From assembly GCA_025331125.1 (NCBI GenBank), contig JAOALB010000116.1, positions 62,001-126,000 on the forward strand: a stretch of DNA of 64,000 nt, read 5' to 3'. Every line of letters starts with the position of its first letter. The stretch's first letter is position 1. A program made the translations under genes and the position numbers. Shown in pieces: positions 24,834-35,863 of this stretch. The stretch comes from Mycogone perniciosa. Taxonomy: Eukaryota; Ascomycota; Sordariomycetes; Hypocreales; Hypocreaceae. The notes beneath the pieces are model-generated. The model worked only from the letters and a program-made list of their open reading frames with translations. It ran no database searches and was not told the origin of the DNA.

Positions 24834-27036
24834 ATGACTGGCAGCATGTTGTTCACTAAAAACCGCTCTCAGGCTGAGGCAAGCCGACGAAATCACTCTG
24901 GTGCTCTCCGCTTCATAAGCTGGCGGCTGTGGAAGACGCGATCTGGCACTGTTCGCTCGTCCAGCCGCCAGAGCAGCTCAGTTGAGCCCGTTCCAGATTT
25001 CCGCATCCGCAACTGGTTCTCATCGCTTCGTCCAGAAAAGGGAGTCATCCATACCTCGCTTCCAAAAAAGCCCATTCCTGGAACTTGGAACCACGGCGCA
25101 TCAGACTCGAAAGATCGAAGCTCAACCGCTACTGAGGAGAATATCCCATCTGTTGGACCGTGGAGTGGTGAGTGGCATTTCATTTTCCCGCAGTTGCTCT
25201 GAAAAATGTCGTACAACTGACCTGATAGCACTAGCAGCTCATCATGAAGTGGTTGGCCGTCGACGAAGCCTGGGTACCTTGTTTCAAACTGTCAAGGCCA
25301 AGTGTTCTCGAGACAAGCTAGCTAGCAGCGAGGACCCATTAGAATCGACAAGCATCCACAACCATCCAAGACGACTTCCCAAGAAGGTCACCAAAGACAT
25401 CATATCCGGTCCTATAAACACTACTCCAGTTTCCATCCCCCCACGTCTCGACATCCTTGCCGAACTGCCCAAGGATGGAGGGCTCCATAGGTCCTCGACC
25501 TTTCGTGCTTGTCTCGAGAAAGCTGTCGATGATATCAACGACAAGTATGGCACACCTCCTACATGTGGTTCTGAAACACATGACACCTGCAACAACACAA
25601 AGACCCTCCATCATATGGAGAGGATGGCAATAGTGCCTCCAAGGAGGTTGAGGCCTCTGCTACCGGGTATCAAATCTAGCCCGAAAGATGCTCTGACTCC
25701 CCAGTCTGTCAATCCCCAGGACTTGCCAATGGCTGAAGAGAGTCCTTCCAAGATAGACCCTACCCATGTGTCGACTGAGCAATCTGCTGAGAAGCCTGCC
25801 GAGGAGCCGACTGAGGAACCCATTCAGGAACCTGCTCAGGAGCCCACCAAGGAACCTACTGATGAACCCAATGACGAGCATACTCATAAGGCAAACTACA
25901 CCGAGGATTTGTTCAATGAGGAGTCCAACGCTCTAGACAGCTTGTTCAACGAAGAGACAACTACCCCCAAGAGCCTGCGGAACCAGGAGACAACTACTAC
26001 CGAGAGCTTTCCGTACCAGGGGCCATTTGTGGATACCATCAAAAAAGAGGGTAGCATATCTTCACCATCTGTTGAAGATGGAGAAATTGATATCATTGAA
26101 ATGATTGTCAGTTCATACGACTCAAATGACAGCATGTCTCCCTTAGTCCTTCCCGAAGCGATCTTATCAATCGATTTCCCTCCACTTTCGATTAAAAATG
26201 TACCAGATGAAGTCTTTCCAGGTCCTCCGGTGGATGGCTTGCTCTCATCTAGCCATGACAGCTATGAGCCAACGATCCAACACGAAGACACCCTGGCTTC
26301 TGAACTTGGCCACATTGAACAGTGCGCTGAACACGCATCGACTCACGCAAATGACGACGACAAGCCAACGACTAAGATTCCAAAAGAGGCTACGAAGTCA
26401 CCCTCACCAGCGGTTGAAGTAGTTGATTCTGATTCCTCTGGTATTTCCACCCTTGTACTAAACATGCCTGGACGCGGTACACCCAGGCAAGACGAGGTTA
26501 TTCAAGTGCATGAGAATGAAGTCTCAGACTCTGACGCGACAAGTCCCAACACAACCAGCTGTCGTTCTCTATGCCAAAAGGAAAACGTTCTTGTCAAGGA
26601 ATCTATTTCATCATCTTCAATCGTAACCGTTGGACAAGCCCTCAAAACACGAATCGAAACCCCGATTAACAAGAAGTCAAAACGCCACTCCTCACTTACG
26701 GAGCGTGAGGTACCTGACAGGAAAGTCTCTACTGGGTCTTGCGATACCAGTATTCTTTCGGTCTCCGAGCTCGTCAACAAGTTTCGACGCATGGAATCGA
26801 CTTCAGATAGGCTACGGGTTGTTGCACCCAACAGGGTGCGAGATAGATGCGCCGACACGATCACGACTCAGCCTTGTCGGATTCGTTACTCCAATGGCTC
26901 TGAGGACGATTCCGGCATTCTCTCCAACATCGATGATAGCGCGATTGAGCCCAACGTATTAATCCCCTTGAGAGGGCAGAGGGTCAATGTGGAAAACGCC
27001 GAAGAGGTTCGCCGGGCCAACTGGGATAGGGATTGA
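24834..27036 (+). CDS. Uncharacterised disordered protein with a Pro-Glu-rich repeat
   Basis: I do not recognise this protein. Exons are 24834-25167 and 25238-27036, about 710 aa. The intron (GTGAGT donor, CTGAC branch) is needed because the first frame, starting MTGSMLFTKNRSQAEASRRN, is otherwise closed by a stop at 25202. The N-terminus is basic and aromatic. The middle has a degenerate EEPTEEPIQEPAQEPTKEP repeat, and the rest is rich in S, T, E and D with no transmembrane segment or known domain. A long open frame over almost 1.8 kb with acceptable codon use, plus a clean intron, argues that it is real. Three AG acceptors (25228, 25234, 25237) are all in phase, so the exact second-exon start is uncertain by up to three residues. 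It is probably lineage-restricted. Confidence 0.65.
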
Positions 27037-27578
27037 TATGACATGGAAAAAAGTTATAAATTTCATTTTTCGACATGCCCAACATGGGGGGCTAGAGAGG
27101 AGCTTCTTTATCTGGTAGCTATTCACGGCTTGCAGCCTTGCAATGATGCAATAGTTTGTTTTACGCAGGATAGTCAAAAGTTCTGCACATATTGATGCGA
27201 AACACGACTCGTGGCATTGGCCAGGATGACAAGGTAGTAGTTATAGTACATCTAGGTAGCTAATCAACACTTTAGTAAAGCCCTTTGATGATTGTTGTCG
27301 TGGTGTTATAGAAGAGAAGCAGTGAAGCGACTGTCCACCACGTTGACAACCAAACAAACAAAACTGATATACCTGCCATTCATGCTAGACAACGACCTAC
27401 CTTTCCAGTTTAAAAGAGAGAGCAGACGACTTTTGTGAAAATGGATGTGTACGAGACGTGCTGGTGGTGCAGTAGTCATAGATATCATCAAGTTACTACG
27501 TGTGGCAATCTTGAATAGCTCTGTTGTCTCGCCCATCGTACAGGATTAAGAGGAGTTTTATTCTGGTTTCTTCCGAGT
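27037..27578. other. Convergent spacer, disordered-protein gene / PPR gene
   Basis: These 542 bp hold the two 3' ends. They are AT-rich, with no frame of interest and no obvious repeat. Confidence 0.5.
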
Positions 27579-29782
27579 CTATCTCCACAACCTGTCTGGC
27601 CTTTCCTCGCGCTCCTTATACTCCTTGCGGTCCCCGTTCGCTTTGTACTCCTTGTTCCCCTTGTACTGCTTGTTCCCTTTGTACTCCTTATACTCCCTAC
27701 GCTCATTATACTCCCTACGCTCATTATACTCCCTGTTCCTCCTAGACTCTCTGCTCTCCATGGACTTTATAGTGTTCCAGACAAAGGGGCCTCCCGGGCG
27801 GAATCCAGCATCTGTATTTTCCAATTCATCCATACCATCGCCTTCAACTGCCTCACTCCCATTGGCTTCAGAAGAGGACTTTCGTAATTTGGGCTCTAGC
27901 TCTTCACGATTGGAGTAGAATTTTTGGATTTCACGGTTAATTTTGGCGCCGACGGGGCGGAGTTCACGGAGATCCTTGTGGGGAAGCATTTTCTCGTTGA
28001 TTACTTTGTTGAAGGCGCTGAACATGAGGCGTGCGAGGGCGATAACTTCGCGCTTGTTGTTGTAGAGTGTACCAAGGGTGTTGTCCTTGGCGTTTGCTGA
28101 GAATTCTTTGAAGTAGTGGTAGTGGACTTTCTTGTATGGCTGCCAGAGACGGGCGAGGGCGGCGGTGATTTGTACGCCGTAGTCACGCTTGGCGCCGTCC
28201 ACGTCGCCGTTCTGGGCCCTTGTGCGGAGGTGGAAGTGGCTGACGAGAGCAACACGCAGATACAAGCGCAAGACATGCAGATCTGGAACGGGTATGCGTT
28301 TGAGCATAGAGTCGAGGATGCGATTGGAGGTTTCTATCGCATTCTGGTTGATATTGTCACGGATACAGGTCTCCATGGCAATGCGGTAGTGCTTCCCGTC
28401 GACGTACTCATCGGGCATGAGGTCGAGGATGGAGGCAGAGTGTGTACTGGCCTTGGCGACTTTGAGCATGCCGAGCATACGAAGCCAGTTGTCATTGTCG
28501 GGAACAATGCCGTAGTGGCGGACCATGAGGTTCCAGTACTTGACGCCGCAGCTGGTGAGTTTGGAGGAGGCTAGGGTGGTGAGAACCAAGGCAAGCGTGT
28601 TGCGACCAGGGATGGCGTAGAAGGCTCTTGTCACGGCGGGCACCGGTTTGGCCGTGCCGGATACGGCTATGTTCTGCATATCAGGGTCGTCGATGGCATT
28701 GGGGTCAGAAGACTTTGCTAGGTTGGGGATGCTCATGGTCTGTTGGAGGAGGTCGAGCACTTCCCGCTTGTCCTCTCGCTGGGGGGCCAGGAGAAGCATG
28801 CGACCCATTGCACACACCAACTCCTCGTCAATGATCAGCTGTGCCCTCCTCCACTTGTCGATGACTTCTGTCCAGATGCTCTTGGCGCGATCTACAGTCT
28901 TTTGCAGGTTGGCAGCCTGCTGTTCTTCCGAGAGATCATCCAGGTTTTTGAGAACGTGGTGACGCAGGGCATTAATGATGGTGGTGTAAGTGTACGGCGT
29001 AGGTGCCCGCGTTGACTCGTTGATCGTGTTGGTGATGAGGAACATGGAATCGAGGTCTCCTGCTCTGGCACAGACATTGAGGACCGCATTGAGGTGTATG
29101 GAGTTGGGTTGGAGGCGCTTGTCGCTAAGGAGGATGTTGTAGAACTTGACGGCCTCAGCAACGGCGATTTTGGGATGTTGAGACTTGGCGCATCCGCGGA
29201 AGAAGATGGTAAAGGTCTGGGCGCTAGGCAATTGGCCTCGTTTCTTCATCTGAACGAATGGTCGCGTTAGCTTAGCTTCATTGTCACCGGGGATAGATGT
29301 CGGCTTCCGCATACATCGTTGTAGAGCTTGATGGCGCTCTTCAGCTGCTGCTTGCCCAGTTGGTAGTCGATCAGATGGTTCCACGCAACGACGACCTGTC
29401 GATCCTTGCTCGCTCTTTGCGTCAAGAGCAAAGCCTCATCGAAGCGGTCCTTGGCGAGGGTCTGCTCAACATACTGCGCAATCTTCCAAGGGTCGCTCAT
29501 ATGATCCAAATGCTTCTTCACTATTCTGTGCAGTCTCTCCTGGTTCTTCTTTTCCGCCACCGAAGGGTCGAGTTGCGGGACATCGAGACTCTGAGGCGCA
29601 TCAACGATGGCTACAGTAACGGCCGCGGCAGTTGTATATTGCCTGTTCGTTGGTTGTAGCAGACTGAAGTTGCTTGTGCCGACCCATAGGGCGCTCGCCT
29701 CGACAAGAGGTTTGCCCCCGCGAGAGGTGGTCTGAACAGCTCTGCGCAAGCACGCCGAGCAGGACAATAAACTTCCAGTCAT
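27579..29782 (-). CDS. Mitochondrial pentatricopeptide-repeat-type protein
   Basis: Likely mitochondrial RNA-binding protein. Minus-strand exons are 29782-29315 and 29249-27579, about 712 aa; the 65-nt intron (GTATGC donor, CTAAC branch, CAG acceptor) joins 'IKLYND' to 'MKKRGQLPSAQTF'. The N-terminus has no acidic residues in its first 20 positions and several arginines, a presequence-like pattern. Helical hairpin repeats are visible, for example 'LQPNSIHLNAVLNVCARAGD' and 'TPYTYTTIINALRHH', with the PPR spacing of Asn/Thr and hydrophobics. The overall arrangement recalls fungal Ccm1-type factors of mitochondrial small-subunit rRNA maturation, but I cannot assign it firmly. The last 50 or so residues are an unusual Lys/Arg/Tyr/Glu repeat that looks added to the domain. 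It shares a short divergent promoter with the next gene. Confidence 0.75.
27640..27740 (-). repeat. 15-nt coding minisatellite, C-terminus of the PPR protein
   Basis: Degenerate tandem copies encode YNERRE, YKEYKGN and YKGNKE units on the minus strand. On the plus strand the same block reads as repeated TACTCCTTG and TACTCCCTACGC. It lies entirely within the last exon and keeps the frame. Confidence 0.75.
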
Positions 29783-30267
29783 TGCAAATGTGTATATGCC
29801 TATAGATAAGGTGGTCAGTGTGATTTTATCTTGCGGCTTCAATGACAGCCATCACGAAGACATATCTGATATCATTATCATGGATACTAATACTAAATAT
29901 CATGGCAGTTCCAGAAAATTGACTTAGCGGGTGTCGTCCTTATCTTATCAGCAGAGAAACAAGGGTCTCACTCCCCGAAACGCCGCTATTCCATTCATAG
30001 CACAGCGCAGCAGATCCATGCTAGATGTCACTTTTTAGTGAGCTGGGGGGCGATCCTCGTTCTCATTCTGCAGCCACCTCAGCCAACCACAGCCACATTT
30101 CAGCTTCAACTAACGAAACGCGACAAAGAAGGGCGCATTTCTTCCTGCATACTCCGTACTCGTGCTCCGTTACTCCGTTACTCCGTACCATCACCCCTTA
30201 AGGGCGACTCGCCGTCTCGCATCAGCCAACTGAGACCAAAGAGGAATTGCACGAGGAAAGAATCACG
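29783..30267. promoter_or_regulatory. Bidirectional promoter region, PPR gene / RRM-RGG gene
   Basis: A 485-bp spacer between two divergent start codons. It holds three near-consecutive copies of the ACTCCGT motif (30150-30189). No other site can be named. Confidence 0.5.
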
Positions 30268-31493
30268 ATGACGGCCGTCGCCACTGAATTCGACAAAATC
30301 ATCCGCACCGGTACGCATACTCCGTACATCTCCACGATCAGGCGCGCGCAGCACTTCCGTCAGATCGTCTCGCGCGCCACCTAGAAAGTCCAGAACTGAC
30401 AGAACTTTAGCTCGAGAGCGCAAGAAGAATGAAGCCCTCGCCGACAAGATCTTCTCCAAGGGCCGCCGACAAAGCGCGCCGTCACAGGTGAAGGCCACTC
30501 CAGGAGGATCACTCGCCAGCCGCGTGGGTATCAGAAAGGTATGTCTACAACTTCTTCGTTAATATTTCATGTCCGAGTGCCCTATTTTGCATCCACTTCG
30601 CCGTTTTGGATGAACGCTTACGTTCCAATAGCCCCAGCAACAGCAGCAACAGCAGCAGCAACAGCGCACCTCCCAGCGTCGCAGAAGCGTTCCCTCCGGC
30701 AATATCGACGGAGAATGGACTCACGACCTACACACCTCCATCAACGGCTCCTCCAGCGGCTCCCTCAGCTCGCGCATAACTCTCCCCAACGGCAACAGCA
30801 CAACTGCCAACACCGCCTCCACCAAGCGAGCCGCAAAGAAGAAGGTCGCTAAGCTGACCGCAGTGCTAGACCTCTTAGACACCGAGTCTGTCAAGCAGCA
30901 GGTCAACATCATCAAGCCCGCCACCAGGTCGCAGAAACGAGATGCAGGCATGACTATCCGTGGCTTGGCAGGACCGTTCGCCGTCATGGGCCAGAACTTT
31001 GCGCCGGGGACGACAGCCGCGGATGTCGAGAGCGCCATGACGCCTGTGGGTGGCGAGATGGTGAGCTGCAAGGTCGTCAAGACACAGCCCTTCATGATTA
31101 TCGAGATGGTCTTTGCATCAAGGGAAGGGGGCGAGAGGGTAATCGAGACGTTTAACAACAAGACTGTAAGTTCCCAACAACTCTCTCTCTTTACACCAAA
31201 CTCCATCTGACTTGCATTTTCCTCCCCAGGCCGACGGCAGAGTCATCAAAGTATATCCCAAGCCCAGTGGATACCAACCCTCATCTTCCGCCTCCGTCGC
31301 CTCCACACGCTCTTCCCGAGACCAAATCGTCGACGGCACCATGGGCTTCAACTCCGACGACCTGATGAACACGGATAAGGCAGCGTCCTCATCAAACGAC
31401 AACCGACTACACTACAGCGATAAGCCCAACGGCACCGGCGCTCCAACCAACCGGCGAGGTCGCGGATTCCAACGGGGCCGAGGAGGCAGGTAA
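30268..31493 (+). CDS. RRM-like RNA-binding protein with polyQ and RGG tail
   Basis: Exons are 30268-30310, 30411-30538, 30632-31165 and 31230-31493, about 322 aa. The short N-terminal part (MTAVATEFDKIIRTARERKK...) is basic; exon 3 opens with a Pro-Gln run of about ten glutamines. Then comes a beta-alpha plait: 'MTIRGLAGPFAVMGQNFAPGTTAADVESAMTP', 'GEMVSCKVVKTQPFMIIEMVFAS', 'GERVIETFNNKTADGRVIKVYP', which has the strand-helix order of an RRM but weak RNP1 aromatic positions. The C-terminus is RGRGFQRGRGGR. A plausible role is mRNP packaging or export (Aly/REF-like layout: short basic N-terminus, one RRM, RGG tail), but this is inference. The stop overlaps a GTAAGA, so a further short exon is possible though I see no good one. 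Confidence 0.72.
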
Positions 31494-32895
31494 GAAAAGA
31501 CGGTATCGAACAAGAGATGTCAAAAAAAAAGAGAGAAAAACAATACTAATCATGGATTTCTATGTTTGGGAATATGGTTCTTGCTGAAACCGGCTCCAAA
31601 GAAATACGCAGCTTGGCGCCAAGGGGTTTGGTCGTCATTTTCTTCCATCTTTGTACTACCTATATGCTACATACTCCGTACTTGTTTATTCTTGCTCCTC
31701 CAAGAGTCTTCCTTATGATGATACGAAGGAGGCAAGTACCAAAATCAGAATAGAAGAAATCTAGTATTTGGGCCATGTATCTATTCATCATGTTCTGAAT
31801 TACACCTGAGGCGATGTTCAGAATGGCTACAACCCAGAAATCGTAAACCGCAGCCCCATGGACAAAAGCATTCTCATTTGGGTTTGATACATCATGAAAC
31901 ATTCCTACACTACATACATATGTCGCCATTTTGCTACTTCTGATGCAACCTGTTCCACCGTAACATGTATCCCAAGCAGTAGTTACAGGACAACACTCAA
32001 CAACAGCCCAGGACGTTCCAGAACGTCCGATATGCCAAAAAAGAAAGAAAAAAGAAAAAGAGAAGCGTTACGCGTTCATCCTCATGCACTGACAAAAGGA
32101 GGTTCGGTTCGGTTCGGTTCGGGGAGCGTTAAGACAAAAAAGGAGACAGCCCAAAACAAACAGAACATCAAGACAAGCGTTATCTACACAGGTTTTCCTT
32201 TCATAGACCCAACAGTTTTCCTTCGTAGACCCGTCCCTTTCCCCCCCTTTCCACCTTTCCAGACATGTGCCGCCCGAAGCAGAATGCCTTTCCAAGACCC
32301 AGTCCCGTCCACCTCAGTCTCGCGACGCGGAATAGAACAACCTTCCATGCGTGGTAGAACAATGCAAAAAAGAAAGTGATGCCGATATCGAGCCAGACGG
32401 ATGAAATGTGGCTCCTTGACAGAAATGCCATTGACGAGGAAGCTAAACGCGTTGCGTGTCAAGTCTCACCCACACACAGACCAATCGCCGTCACCCCAGG
32501 GTAGTGTAGTTGGCATCCATTTCCTCGACAGACTTATATACACATCGCCAAGACGGGGTTCCTCCTGGCCTTGAATATAGTGGCAACCAGTCCGCTTCTC
32601 CCGCATGCAGAAGTTGCTAGCCCGGGGGGTTCGTCAGAGGTAACCTTCTTCTCTTGAAATATTAGGGCAGTAGTATCGCTTTGAGGGTGTCAAGTCGAAC
32701 AAGGTGCGCATCCAGTCCAGGTTATTTCGACTTGTAATCAAAGTCATGACACAATGTAAGCCAGCGCTTCGACGTTAACTCGCGGTCGTATTCTTCGCCG
32801 TCTGAGAATCTGCTAGGTTCTCTCCATTGGTATGAGCCAGGTATCCTCAAACAGGTTAGCACTAGCAGATCGGCATGCCTGTCTTGGTTAGGGTT
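31494..32895. other. Convergent spacer between the RRM-RGG gene and YAK1
   Basis: These 1.4 kb carry the two 3' ends. They contain one TACTCCGTAC motif (31672-31681) and a four-copy GGTTC repeat (32101-32122). The small open frames here overlap on both strands and have no domain, so I see no gene. Confidence 0.5.
32101..32122. repeat. (GGTTC)4 short tandem repeat
   Basis: Four exact copies of a pentanucleotide in non-coding sequence; no function visible. Confidence 0.85.
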
Positions 32896-35863
32896 TCAAT
32901 GCCAAGGGTTCTGGCTGCTACCCATAAATCCTTCTTCCAGGGTACGCTCTTCGAGGTTGCGGATGAAGTCTCGGTTGCTTCGACCAGGTTGAGCTCGGCT
33001 CCCCCTTCTTCCACCACGACCGGGCGTATTGTCCATACCACCGTCAGCGGTTGGCGGATAGTATGCTGGACTGGGCTGAAGCCGAATTGGTTGACTAGGA
33101 TCAAGATGGCTAGCAACGCGCTGAAGAGCGGGGGGGATGCCGCTTTGCTGTTGCTCCATGGTCGATGCCCGTTGCCGATTTGTCCGCATACCACTCTGTT
33201 GATACATGTTAGGCTGAGGAGGGTTAGAGTATTGTGTCGACGGCAGTTGCTGTGGGGGCTGCGGCATGACTATTTGGCCATATTGATTGGTCTGGGGTGG
33301 CCCGTACTGAGGCTGAACACTTCCATGGCTTGCCCCAGGATTATAGACCCCGCTGTTGCTATACATTGGTGGTTGTACATGACCAGACGGTTGATACTGA
33401 CCAGCCATGGAAGCTGCGTATGCTCCTTGCGCTGCTGAATTCGCTTGAGCTTGTGCCTGTGCTTGAGCCTGCGCTGCCTGAGCCTGCGCTTGTGCTTGTT
33501 GGGCTCGTTGCTTGCTCAAAGCTTCAGCCTGCTGCTGCTGTTGAGTTCCAGGAGCCGGTGATCTGTTGAGCGAGCTAGACTTCAAATTCATGGGTGGGAC
33601 GAATGGCCCCGTATACTTCTGTTGAGTGATGAAGGGGTGTAGTTTCGCCTGTTGTGGGGACCATCTCTCCAAGGGGTTGATGTTGAGCAGGCCTCTAACA
33701 AAGTCAATGAAAGCGATGCGGTTGTTCATTTCTGTGTCAAAATTAGTACCAAGATCTGCGAAATTCTCATCTCAGAATTATTTACCTCGGTCAATCTCGC
33801 TTTGCTTCATATTCTTTCGAGGCATGGGATATGACTTGATAATCTCGGGTAGTGTGTTGGCCTGGAAATACTTCTTGCTGGGCTGCTCCTTAGTGTTGTG
33901 CTCTCGAGAATACTGCTCCATACTCTTAAGATGATACGTCCGTCTGCCGAACTCGTCCTGTCTCCTCTCGAAGAATTCGAGTCCTTGTTTGCCCATTTCA
34001 ATCATCCAGTTTGGCGGGTTGCCAAGCATCTCTACGATTCGCGCGATTTGATTATACTCGGACGAACCGGGGAATAAAGGTAGTCCCAGGAAGAGCTCCA
34101 CCACAATACAGCCCAGGGACCACATATCAATGGCAGACGAGTAAGGCAACCCTAACAAGACTTCGGGCGAACGATAAAACCGAGATTGGATATAGGTATA
34201 TACCGTCTGGCGTTCGTCACATGCCGAGCCGAAATCGATAATCTTAATGATGGGACTCTCCAGGTTCTTTAGAAGAATATTTTCTGGCTTCAGATCACAA
34301 TGAATCAACCGGGCCTTGTTAAGAAGGGCCAGACCGTTGAGGAGCTGTTGAGCAAAGACGCGAACGAGAGTGGTGCTGAGACCTCGGAACTGGTTCTGCT
34401 TGATCAGCTCATACAGATTGACACTCAGTAATTCGAATACGAGGCAAAGATGCTGTCGGTGGATAAAGGTGTCCTTGAGGCGTAGCAAGTGGTGGTCATC
34501 ATTCTTGTCCAGTTTTGTGTTGAGCTGTGATCATTCTGTCAGCCACAAGAGTAAAAATTAGACCTTTTAAGGAATTGCAGACGGACCAGATCGAGAACTG
34601 AAACCTCCATCATACTTTGGTTAAAGTAGGCTGTTCGATTCTTGATAACCTTGACAGCCACGACCTCCTGCGTCTTAAGGTTCTGGCATTTAACGACCTG
34701 ACCAAAGGTGCCCTGACCCAGCACGTCTAAAATGAGGTAACGGTTCCTAAGCAAAGTGGTCAGCAAAGCGCCATTGGCGCAATCGAATTATGAATAGCTC
34801 GGGAATCATGTCCATACTTGTGGCCGGCCTCTTCAGATCCCAAGATGTCATTGACATAGAGAATATAATCACTATCCTCGTTGTCGTAGCCATCATTTTT
34901 CGTGCCTTTGCTTGGTTTCGTCAAGACTCTTCGGGGGTTACGTGACGACTCGTACTTGAAGTTCGGGTTGCATATACGATATGTTGCAGGCAGATGTAGC
35001 GTCAAAGCTTGGAGGGGCTGCAGGTACGGGTCAGGCTAAAGCAAAGCAACACAGAGGCAACAATCACTTACGCTGATAAAACCGCCTTCAGGGTTCGCTC
35101 GTCGGAACCGCGGCTGTCTGCTGTTCTTGGGCTGGAGGTCTGCGGCCGTCCTCACCGTCTTGAACTCAGGCACAGGCTTCATCATGGGGGGATTCGATCG
35201 ACGCGGAGACTTTGGGTCGTTGGCAAAGGCGGCGTCCATATTCGCCAAGACAGAAGAGGGATAGCCATCATGGGCTGAAGCATAGGGAGAAATAGGCGGC
35301 AGCTGCTGGCTTTGACGACTACTAAAGTAAGCACTTTGTTGATAGTCGCCCTGGACCTGCGGGGGCTGCGTTTGATGCGAGGAGGAGCTCGTGTATTGAG
35401 ACGTCGTCTTAGGACCATAGGGAGAGGTAGGCGCCAAAGTGTCCATTGGAGAGTACCGCTGTGCGGCAGCGGAAGGTTGGTCCTGGGGTGAGTGGAGTGT
35501 CGAAGGGCGACTGCCAGAGAGATGAGACTGATGGTGAGGCCTCATAGGATACTTGATGCCGGCGTGGGCATCATTTGCGTCGTGCATGGCAACGTCGCCG
35601 TTGTTGTCGCGCAGCTGAGACGCCGCGATGGACGAGGCGGCCGGGTTGGTGCTATGGAGGACAGGAGCGCCGCCGTGGTACTGGTCGTAGCTATAAGCGG
35701 CTTGGGCTGAGGCAGAAGCTGAAGGGCCTTGGCCGGGACCTGGGATTTGCGTCGAGAGGGACGGTGGCGCCTGGGAGGAGTAGTCTCTGGGGATCTGGCC
35801 GTTGCCGTTGTGTCGTCGCGAAGCGCCCACCGAGTCGGGGTAGGACTGCCACGAGGAATCCAT
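32896..35863 (-). CDS. YAK1: DYRK-family protein kinase Yak1
   Basis: Serine/threonine kinase that restrains growth under nutrient stress, acting against PKA signalling in yeast. Minus-strand exons are 35863-35072, 35035-34818, 34746-34587, 34524-33786 and 33731-32896, about 914 aa. The long N-terminus is disordered and Q/S/P-rich. The DYRK homology stretch 'ATYRICNPNFKYESSRNPRRVLTKPS' precedes the kinase. Kinase signatures: GQGTFGQVV loop near 346, VAVKVIK lysine, HCDLKPEN at about 465-472, DFG, and the DYRK activation loop YTYIQSRFYR with the autophosphorylated tyrosine at about 501. The tail has a long Gln-Ala repeat and a final Arg/Gly-rich block. The exon 3 donor is weak (GTCCGT), but the join 'SVLDL-LNTKLDK' fits the family. 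Identification is secure. Confidence 0.97.
33440..33508 (-). repeat. QA-encoding repeat in the YAK1 tail
   Basis: Alternating CAG/CAA and GC-N codons encode about ten Gln-Ala pairs in the disordered C-terminal part of Yak1. It is an in-frame simple repeat, likely variable between strains. Confidence 0.8.

Noticed and set aside
31488..31560. Extra intron after the RGG tail of the RRM protein (AG|GTAAGA, then ACTAAT)
   Set aside because: The donor and branch look plausible, but no acceptor leads to a sensible final exon; ending at the TAA gives a normal RGG terminus.
32101..32122. GGTTCGG repeats considered as a tRNA T-loop
   Set aside because: No acceptor stem, D-loop or anticodon arm can be folded around it; it is a simple repeat. 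I found no tRNA elsewhere either.
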